64,000 bases of DNA from Cycas panzhihuaensis (taxonomy: Eukaryota; Cycadophyta): the NCBI GenBank assembly GCA_023213395.1, contig CM041465.1:115079741-115143740 (forward strand). The letters are read 5' to 3'. The position numbers and the translations under genes were made by a program. Below the pieces are notes generated by a model that was not told the DNA's origin, searched no databases, and saw nothing but the letters and a program-made list of their open reading frames with translations. Shown piece by piece: positions 55,981-64,000 of this stretch (positions are counted from its first letter, which is position 1; the number at the start of each line of letters is the position of its first letter).

Positions 55981-56890
55981 GGCATATAGAAAAGGGCAAC
56001 ATTAAAGGATAAGATAGGGTAGGTATAGTAATGGATTAGGGTATGTTTGTTGAAAGTGATGGTATACTTACCCCTGATCAAGGGATTTGTATACCTGAAG
56101 TGGCTAGTTGGCCAAGAGAGATATATATGGAAACATACCCTACTAGAACCACTTCTTGTAGGGTAGAAGAAGTGGAAGGGAGAGATGAAAGAGGGAGGAT
56201 GATGAAAGATAAGGGAGCCAAGGTTTAAAAGAGCCTATGCAACCACTTAGGGAGTGGTTGCATAGTTGTGACCTTGAAGCACTCCTATAAGGATTCAACT
56301 ACATCCCCATGAGAAGCGTGTGGATGGTCATAAGAGGTGGAATCCTCCCCTTGTTAACCAAAATAGGATGGATAGTTTAGGGGGATCCCTTTAGAGCATG
56401 AACTAGGATCCTTAGGTTAATAGCTTCCTATGACATACATAGAGAGCCATTAAGGGTCTTAATAACCTTTAATTGATTTAGTATGATAATATATAGGATT
56501 GTCACCAACTTGGGTAGGATCATAATGAGAAGAAGTAGCCTTAGGATGAGGCTAATCTGAAGTGAAAGGGTCATTAGCACAATTAGAAGGATAACCCTCT
56601 ATTCAAGACTCTTGGTCAAATGAGGGAATGTGGGAATAGATAAGCTTTACTTCATTAGGAGATAAGTCACGTAAGTGATGTGAAAAGCATTTCATCCATA
56701 GGTAAAACACTCTGCTTAAGGAGGTAGAGAAAATAAAAGAAAGAATGAAAGCAATAAACAAGATATATAAAACAAAGACACCCTAATAGGCCTTATGCAA
56801 AGGGAAAAAAGGTGTGGGAGAAAGCTAAAGGAAGCCTAAAGCATTATAACTAGTATTCTCTAATATGGTCACTAGTGAGATCACTCCTAT
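55981..56890 (-). other. Element H leader
   Basis: No convincing ORF. A possible primer site TGGTACCCCGATAGGAG lies near 56,897 (minus strand), in the place where J has TTTGGCACCAAATC, but neither matches a tRNA that I can name. Confidence 0.4.
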
Positions 56891-56909
56891 CGGGGTACCA
56901 GAGATAATA

Positions 56910-57968
56910 TACATTGCTAGGGGCTAGGTCTTGGGTGTGGAACCTAGTATGGGGGTGAAACAAAGTATCAGGTGGTTCTTGTAGGGGGATCATGCACCAT
57001 GTAGGTATGAATTTAGGAATGCACATGCATAATCCCTTCTCCTTTGCAACTAGGGTTTTAAGAGGAAAATGAATGGAGGTATGGTATGGTGATACACTTT
57101 CCCTTTCACACCATGGTTAGGTAAGTTCCCTTTGAAAGGGACCAATGTGGTATGGGAAAAGAGAGAAAATGAGAAGAAATGAAGAGGCCAAGTGGGGTGA
57201 GTCCTCTTAGTTGAATGGTAAGTGTAGGGCTTAGGCATGAAACCAAATAAAATAAGTGTGAGTAAAGGAGAGATAGAAATGAAGTTATGGAAGTAAATGA
57301 GAGAAGAAGATAATAAAGCAAAAGAAACCAAGCAAAAGATGAACCTTACTCTCATTCACTTTCTCTCTCTTTATTCCTCTATATTCTTGCTATGAAACAG
57401 AACTTTAACATAGTATGATAAGCATGAGATAAGGTAAGGAGTTCCTTTTGTGTATAACCCTACCCTGCTATAAATCCTTTCTTTCAACCCAAAAGAGAAA
57501 ATAAACCCCCTTTTAATAAATAAACCCTAATCCTTAACCTAAAGCCTTCACTTCCCTTATGTGTTCCTCTTATATGGGAAAGAAATAACAAGACAAGGGG
57601 GGGAAGAATTATTATACTAGGGAACAAAGAATAGGAATATTAACAAAGAGTAAAATAAATGAAGAAAAGGGAGAGTGGACTTTAGAGGATATGCACTTGG
57701 TCTAATGGTAGTTGATGATATTTCTTCTCTCAATCTTTCTTTAGTCTCCCTTGTCCTCTTTTAAAAACTCCCTTGTTGTGTGAAGAGGTGTGGGGGCTCC
57801 ACTTACTTATCCCAAATAAAAAGCAGTAAAAGAATGCTAAAAGAAAAGGAAACAGAAAGGAATGAAGCAAGAAGAAACCAAAATAAGATGCTTACCATGT
57901 TGGGGGTATCTTTCAACTCCAAACCCTAGGGTTTGTATAAGAGGGATTGCTTCCTTTATTATTCCTAC
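56910..57968 (-). repeat. Element H 5' LTR (approximate borders)
   Basis: On the minus strand the segment begins TGTAGGAATAATAAAGG at about 57968. Near the start it shares a CCAACATGGTAAGCATC segment with J (AACATGGTGAGTAC) and with the left LTR of H (AACATAGGTAAGTAT). The open pyrimidine-rich frames here (57050-57355) are low-complexity and not called. Evidence is partial. Confidence 0.45.
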
Positions 57969-57995
57969 AAGTTAGTACTCAAGAAAGAAAAATAT

Positions 57996-59715
57996 TGTAA
58001 CAATCCTCTATAATTTATTTATGCAAGTAAACTAATATAAGTATATGTTTCCTAGCTTTCAGGAATGGGATTCAGACGATCTGTCAAACATGGTGAGTAC
58101 AAGTATAATCTATGCCCTTCTATTATCTTTTATCTTATTTACATATATTTGATTTATGGTGGTGGATGTTTACTTGGCATTTTTGCTTGATTAATCAAGT
58201 TATATCCCTCACTTTAGTTGATCATAAGTAGGACAATGTTCATGGCCCTCATGTCCCTCCATTAGTTTTATTGAGTCAGAAAATAGATACCTCCCTGCTT
58301 GTAAGCAACCTATTTCTTCATTTTAACTAATTGTTTTTGCATGCTTCTTTGCCTTGATTTACCTTGCTTCCATCTGTAATTGATAGATAGGTGTTTGCAG
58401 ACCTCTGTTTCCTAGATTTCCTAGTATGTACTTAGGTAAAACAATCAAAATTTACTTTTTGCTAGCATATCACTTTGATTTTTATATATATTTCTGTACT
58501 ATGAAGTATTTCACCATACTGCAAGGATCTTCATAGTACTACTAAAGAATTTATGATACGACTATCATATGCTTAGATTTAGGTTTAATTGCTATTAGCC
58601 CACTATTAATGTACCTGAATCATCATCATGATAGATCTTGTTAGTTCTAGGCAACTCATATCTACTTTGGAGGGATGAAACAACCCCCGAATCCTCCCTT
58701 TTCCTAATATTTTCTTGATTTGGGCATCCAAATCCCCTCAAACATTCCAACTAATCTATGGTTTCCCTTGAATGGTTTCCCCTACATTGTGGGTAGGAAA
58801 CCACTCGCCTGTCACCCTCGTTTGTGCTATAAGACCCCCAGATTTTTCAAAGAGAAGGGGGGAGGTCTATTGTAAGATGAAGTTGCTAGAGAGATGTTAT
58901 CAAATTTTTGTCATATACACTAGCCTTTGAGAGATCAACTAGCAAGCCTTAGTAAGGACTAAAGGAGCACATTCTTAATAGTTGAAGGGAGCCTTGAGGA
59001 GAGAGGTCTTATGTCGTGATTGGCCATTATCTTTTAATAAAGGAATTGTTAATCCATTCCTAAGCTCTAGTAATTATTGCCTTTTTCTATTTTGTTATCT
59101 TGTTTTTCCACCATGTTGTGAGGATACTTGATGCTTTGATTCTAGTTAGTGTTCCTCTTCTTTCCTCTCATATCTCCATTTGATATTGAAGCTACTTGTT
59201 ATTTTTTGGTTGCTTGCTTTCACCCTTATTTACCTTGTTTGCCAAATTTTTTTAGTATTGTTTAATGGATTTATAAGCAAGTGGGGAGGTTTCCTAAGTG
59301 TAGCTTAGGAAACCAATTATCTAGGAGGGACGGTGCCATTTTAAGGCTCTCCTTATTTTCTCTCAATTATCCTTATTTTCATGATCATTAGATCATAGAT
59401 TTTACTTTCTCATTTCATAGTTTATATGACACTTGTTTTGAGTAACATATGCATGATATCCTTGGAAGAGAGAGCTAATTTATGTGTAGGAAGGAAGAAT
59501 AGTTGTTGGTTTAACAAGATTCGCATAAAGGATCTCACCTCCATTGTTTGTTTCAACCATAGAAGAGGTAAATAGTAACAACTCTTAACTAAGATTTCCT
59601 TTGAGTTTCTTGTTTCCTTTCAAGTTTTTCTTTCCTTTCTTCCTTTCCATCATAAGGGAAACTAGCATGCAGAAACATTGCTAGATTTCTCTCGGGGGGA
59701 GGTAAGTGAACCCCC
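57996..59715 (+). repeat. Element J 5' LTR (approximate end)
   Basis: It shares several blocks with the reverse complement of 44040-45160. A GTGCTATAAGACCC segment near 58828 corresponds to CTATAAAGAC in H and may be the TATA box. The end is placed before TTTGGCACCAAATC (about 59719), a possible primer site. Confidence 0.45.
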
Positions 59716-61599
59716 CAATTTGGCACCAAATCAATCATGTGGAAAGTAAGGACACTAGATTTGTCACCATTCAACATCATTATCACGAGTATATATTCCT
59801 TCTTCTCTTGCCTTAATCACAACATTTGATTTTGTTCCACTTTATTTTCCAAAAAAAGAAAGGAGAGAAAAAGAAGGATAGAAAAGGAAGGGTATTAGGG
59901 CAGAAGGAGTAGGAAACAACAAAAAGAAAGGAAGGGAAAGAGAGAGAGGCATCCTTTGATTGACCATCCTCTTTTTCATACTCTCATTTTTTGAAAAGTG
60001 AAGATTTCTTTTGTTCTTACTTTAATTCTTTAAGTGTCATTTTGTTTTAACTTTTTCCTTTTATAATTGTTCCTTGCATTAGGATTAACCTCCAAAACAC
60101 TAGAAATCACAAAACACAAAAATCCCCTAAAAAAGGGAAGAAAACAAAAAAAAAAAGAAAAGAAAGAAAAGAGAGAAAACCAAAAAGAAAAAACTACAAG
60201 TCAAAACAGACCCATAGATAGGTTAGTCTTTGCCTCTCTTTTGTAAAAGCCTGAATAGAGGGAAGGACCACAAGATGCAAGTTCTTGAACTCATAGGGCT
60301 ATGGCTTTCCTTAGGTAGAACCACCTTTCTCATATACACCCAATAAGAATAACATATAGGTGCACAACTCATCCATTGCCTCTTATCTTTTCTACTCACC
60401 ATAGGTGCATTAGAACGAAGTGTTGAGTCCACCCTCATGTGTCCATCTATGTTTAGGTTACCATAGGTTGGCCACATAGTTATGCTCAAGAATTATTGCA
60501 TTTCTTATGCTTGCATTCAAGAGATGCATGGATGCCTTAGATAAGGTGTTAGAAAGATCATCATCCATTCCAACTTGCCACCTACGCCCTAGGCTTGTCT
60601 ATTAGGTTTTGTTGGTAGGTTTTTCCCTTACCTCAAGACGTGTCACTAGCAACCATACAAGGGACCCACCAGTTGGAAGCTTTGTGTCACATTCATAATC
60701 CTTCCCATTCCTTCCTTCATTTTCTTGATTTATAGGGTTTCCTTATCTCATGTGAGTAAGGACTACCTTCCTTCTTTTATGAATTTTCTTTTTTTAGCCT
60801 CTCAAGTGTGTTATACACATGGATGCATCATATTTTGCATTATTTGCATGGCTTGCTACCTTTAAAGTTTTCTTCCCCTTATACTTCCATTAATTCAAGT
60901 GACCAAGAGTCACTAATGGAAGGTTATCTGGAAGGTTGGGCTAGCTAACCCTATGCCCAAGAATGGCCCTAGGGTGAAGCCCCTTACCCTTACCAAGGTC
61001 CTACCCACATAGGTAGTGACCTTTTTCATCAAGTCCCTTCATAAGAAGAGGGTTACTCTTTTCCTCCTCATTCATAGCTGTATGAGGAAATCATGCCTAT
61101 AATTATCCTTCCCACCATGAGCATGCCATGGGTTCTTATCCTTATTATCTCGGTCATGATGACGAGCCTTCTACTCCTAATGACCTTAGTCATACTCCTT
61201 CCAGTGATGCAGTTAAAACATTGAGAGAATGTTTTGAGGCCATTACTATCCAACCCCTATAATGATAGCTACAATGTTTTCTCACCACTACTTCTACAAC
61301 TTCTTCTACTATCCCTCCTCCCTTAGCTACACATGCTTTACCTTCAACATTATTTGATATTGTCGTTATGGCCCCCACATCTTGAACTACGTCAATGGAA
61401 GGTGAACTAATCAATGATGCCCCCCCCCATTCATGTGAAGGGGGTACTGTATCATGCCTTCACACTTCCATTCCTCCACCCACTACTTTACACCTCCCAC
61501 CCTCACCTATGATTCCTACCATCCTCGTTACCTAGGGTAATCAAATATGCACCTAATACATCCATGTTTGCATATGATGGACCCTCATTTGTGTGTGCC
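59716..61599 (+). other. Element J leader
   Basis: AG-rich and CT-rich low-complexity stretches (59830-60210) are followed by ordinary sequence. No ORF with recognisable domains on the + strand, and minus-strand open frames here have no support. Confidence 0.45.
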
Positions 61600-62090
61600 C
61601 CTAAGTTACGCATCATTACCATAGAGGCATGGGGGATTTAACCCCCTTCCTACTTATGGAGTTGATTTTCTCCATCCTTATGGAGTTGCCCCACCCATTT
61701 GAGGGCCATTTAAGCAAAACCCATTGCTCCTTCTTTCTTCCCAACATATCCTTCCACCTCCTTTTATGCCTCTTGGTGCCTCTTATGGTATCCAACCTTA
61801 TTATTATACACACCCAAGGGGTGGACCTAGATATCTTAGACCCTCTTCATACCCTTCATATCCTTCCTACTCTTATGGGGGACTACCTCCCTCATCAACC
61901 CAATTAGGGGGAGTTGCATATGCCTCTTAACCCTATCTATTATGTCACCAAGGCTATCCACCCCATTCCCACCCTACTCACATACTCAATGTGAGTAGTA
62001 GATATCCTTATGGGGGACCCTCTCACTCCCCTGCTGATCTGCTAGCCCAACTAGGTGCATGACCTTTTGTCGATTATAGGTTAAGTTCAC
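61600..62090 (+). pseudogene. Element J gag N-terminus, Tyr/Pro/Gly/Ser-rich
   Basis: The frame reads NPLPTYGVDFLHPYGVAPP, a stop, MPLGASYGIQPYYYTHPRGG, SSYPSYPSYSYGGLPPSS, a stop, and SSRYPYGGPSHSPADLLAQL. Low-complexity segments dominated by Tyr, Pro, Gly and Ser alternate with short hydrophobic pieces, so the region was probably disordered. The equivalent part of element H has similar IYGVNPLHLYGVSP repeats, so this is a family feature. Two or three stops break it. Confidence 0.65.
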
Positions 62091-62620
62091 ACTTGATTGA
62101 GGCCCTTCGAACCAACTTGCCTCCGCATCCTCTAGAAGTGCCTAAATTCTATGGTACTTTATCTCAAGACCTAACTAATCATGTTAGGGATTTTTCCATG
62201 GCACGTATCGATTACTGGTCCTATGACCATATTTTAATGAAGCTCTTTCTATGCTCACTTTAAGGAAATTCCTTGAAATGGTTTTATCAACTTCATTCCC
62301 ATTCAATTTTTATGTTTTAACAATTAGTTGACTCTTTTGTCAACTACTTCAATGTGGCTTACCCCTTTGAAAGCAAGGTTAAAGTATTACTCTCCTTGAA
62401 GCAAGGTCATGATGAGCTAAACTACGATTTTGTCTAATGGTTTCATGACCTTTTTTATTCCCTCCAGGGCCACGTTGCCAAAGAAATTAAAGTATGATAT
62501 TTTTGTTAATACTTTGAGACTTGAAGTCCATGCCAAAGTCCTTAAAATGGAGGAAGCCACCTATGAATTTGCCATAGCTAAATGCTTGGTGTTAGAATCC
62601 ATTGAGATCTAACCCGGTCT
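62091..62620 (+). pseudogene. Element J gag capsid domain (Retrotrans_gag)
   Basis: It reads LIEALRTNLPPHPLEVPKFY, then DFSMARIDYWSYDHILMKLF, GNSLKWFYQLHSHSI, VNYFNVAYPFESKVKVLLSL, KQGHDELNYDFV and ATLPKKLKYDIFVNTLRLEV, the last in another frame. This is the capsid domain of plant gypsy elements. Stops and one frameshift near 62460 break it. It would form the particle shell. Confidence 0.82.
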
Positions 62621-63599
62621 CAAAAAGATCACAAAGAATTTATAATGCTGTGAGGCATAACCTCTTCCACATGAGAATAAAGGGTCCCAACAACAAGAAT
62701 CTAGGCCCCCAGTCAACTCATATGATAAGACTTTGGATCCCTTAACTTCAGTCATGTGATCATTCGAATGAATGGTGTGTAATTTGAAATTACATCCTAC
62801 TTAAGCACCATAATAGCTATATCTTCCCCAATTTGGATATAGGCAAGTCCACCAAGCTATCTAAGATCTACCTCCTAAGAATGATGGAGTTCCACGTCCC
62901 CAAGCTAAGAGGACAAGCCCCCACTAGAAAAGAAGTGGTGTTCGATCTATAGGGAATGCACTCATGATGATTCTAGGTGCTAGATGCAACAACCGAAATT
63001 AGCTCCTTCACAAGACCCACCTCCTCAAGGTGAGTCAAAACTAAACTTGGAGCAACTGTGCATTAGGAGACCTTCCCAAATCACAAAGAGCAACTTGCTT
63101 AGCAACAAGGAAGGTGAAGTAGAAATAGGAAGCCAACTCAACCTCCTCCTATTGATCAAATAAGGGAAAGAACCCATAGGTGGTTCCTCCCCCTCAACTC
63201 TAGTTACTCAATTCGCTATAACCTCTTAACCTAAGAATAGGGGTAAGAGAGTTATTCAATTACTTGAGATCACTCATATATACCTTGTTATGATGTGTTA
63301 AGCTGCTAAGGAGGCTAGAAAAGGCTTCAAATCACAACAAACTTCCCAAGTAAAGACTCCTCCAATTGAGATACCTTTAGTTCCTAAAACCATCCTTATT
63401 TACTTAGGTTGATACCACTTTCAGTGTGCTCTCCTGTAACCCACTAGGAAAGGGAAGGCAATTTCTATCATTGAAGAGTTTCACACCATCTTAGTAGGGA
63501 TGTCTATGATGGATGTCTTGAAGAGTTTCCTTAACAAAAGGGTGCTCTTGTTGGAAGCCTAGGGTTCAATGAAATCCCAATTTATTCAGTCGGCACCTC
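62621..63599 (+). pseudogene. Element J gag-protease spacer
   Basis: Recognisable only by its similarity to element H. The segment GKAISIIEEFHTILVGMSMM and DVLKSFLNKRVLLLEA (63450-63560) corresponds to minus-strand 47,160-47,030. Many stops. No CCHC zinc knuckle was found. Confidence 0.55.
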
Positions 63600-63960
63600 C
63601 TTGACCTATAGGTCAAGCCTTATCTTGTTTGACCTATGCGACCTCCCTCCACCTAAAGATAGATACTTATATTGGAATTATCCTTTCATAATCATCATTG
63701 AGACACTGAACTATACCCTAAAGAGGACCGTTGTAGACAACAATTCTTTAGTTAATACAATGCCAGTTCATATGCTTAAGGAGCTAGGTATTGAAGCTCT
63801 TTAACTTGTCTCATGGAGGTGTGAAGCTTACAATGGGGTTGAAAAATCTCCTTTAGGGATGGTTAAGCTCCCTCTCACTTTAGAAGATAAGACTGTCAAA
63901 ACTGATATAGTCATTCTAGACATTGATGTTGATTATAACCTTCTCTTGGGATGATCCTAG
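63600..63960 (+). pseudogene. Element J aspartic protease (gypsy), broken
   Basis: An open 67-codon stretch contains LKRTVVDNNSLVNTMPVHML, the gypsy protease active site (normally VDxGSSxNxMP), with the catalytic Asp kept. Then in another frame come KSPLGMVKLPLTLEDKTVKT and IVILDIDVDYNLLLG (normally FxVxDxxxSYNxILGR), which end the domain. The Gly pair after Asp is Asn-Asn. The element continues beyond the window. Confidence 0.78.
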
Positions 63961-64000
63961 CTTGACTAGATGGGAACCATGTGCTCATCTAGGTGGGGGC

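Larger units (their letters stand above)
44037..57968 (-). mobile_element. Element H: Ty3/gypsy deletion derivative split by copia element K
   Basis: Minus-strand gag (55980 to 54096), protease (about 46990-46780) and RNase H (about 46000-45440) are collinear once copia K (47168-54090) is removed. The gag and the gag-protease joint match element J on the + strand (61600-63960) segment by segment. Its right LTR region faces the LTR of J at about 57,97x. Its left LTR (about 44040-45160) resembles the J LTR in reverse orientation, for example around GCTTCTAGGAATGG and CATCCCTCCATTGG-like segments. No RT or integrase is visible between protease and RNase H or beyond, so this is a shortened copy. 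LTR borders are approximate. Confidence 0.7.
57996..64000 (+). mobile_element. Element J: Ty3/gypsy retrotransposon, 5' part (runs off the window)
   Basis: LTR-like sequence from about 57996 (TGTAACAATCC), then a leader, gag (61600-62620) and protease (63600-63960) on the + strand. It is a relative of element H, with which it lies head to head; the two presumed LTR starts are about 27 bp apart. RT, RNase H and integrase, if present, lie beyond 64000. Confidence 0.7.

Noticed and set aside
57050-57355. Minus-strand open frame of 101 codons resembling a signal peptide plus hydrophobic protein
   Set aside because: CT-rich low-complexity sequence in the presumed LTR of element H; no homologous frame in element J.
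61415-61430. C-rich run in the element J leader as a possible promoter element
   Set aside because: Too short and without context; only a homopolymer.

Overview
The window is repeat-dominated land-plant nuclear DNA. Support for this: AT-rich composition, Ty1/copia and Ty3/gypsy LTR retrotransposons nested in one another, a plant-type LINE with a C-terminal RNase H, long TA/CA microsatellites, and relics of plant nuclear genes (MSH3, CDC5, 3-isopropylmalate dehydrogenase). The species cannot be named. Old, highly mutated insertions would suit a large-genome plant such as a gymnosperm, but that is inference. I see no intact host gene, tRNA, rRNA or CRISPR. Letters A-L below name the elements.

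Region 1 (868-28,910) is a nest. The outermost LTR element A (LTRs at 868-1,365 and 28,392-28,910, + strand, no visible coding capacity) holds two separate insertions. The first is B (1,559-9,907, probably minus strand, non-coding, with a 29-bp minisatellite in each LTR). B is itself split by C (3,219-8,513), a nearly full-length copia element with gag, protease, integrase, RT and RNase H broken mostly by C-to-T/G-to-A stops. The second is D (11,776-27,060), an older copia element. D carries a 5'-truncated LINE (L, 14,574-15,861, minus) in its leader and a 5.9-kb LTR element E (19,320-25,265, minus) inside pol. LTR divergence counted by eye is C about 7%, E about 11%, D about 19%, in agreement with E lying inside D.

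Element E is the most interesting object. It keeps LTRs, primer site, polypurine tract and a 5-bp target duplication, but only the start of gag. Its middle holds fragments of at least three unrelated host genes (MSH3, CDC5, isopropylmalate dehydrogenase), all on the strand opposite to the element. It looks like a gene-capturing, non-autonomous LTR element.

Region 2 (28,911-44,034) is mostly AT-rich sequence with simple repeats. It also holds a decayed gypsy integrase/RT fragment (F, minus, 34,850-37,030), a decayed charged ORF of unknown family (minus, about 38,760-40,512) and a copia RT/RNase H end (G, minus, 42,870-44,034).

Region 3 (44,037-64,000) has two related gypsy elements arranged head to head. 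H (minus, about 44,037-57,968) has gag, protease and RNase H but no visible RT or integrase, and is split by copia element K (47,168-54,090, minus). J (+, about 57,996 to beyond the window) has its 5' LTR, leader, gag and protease here. The facing LTR starts are about 27 bp apart. Every coding region listed is a broken retroelement gene or a captured gene fragment.
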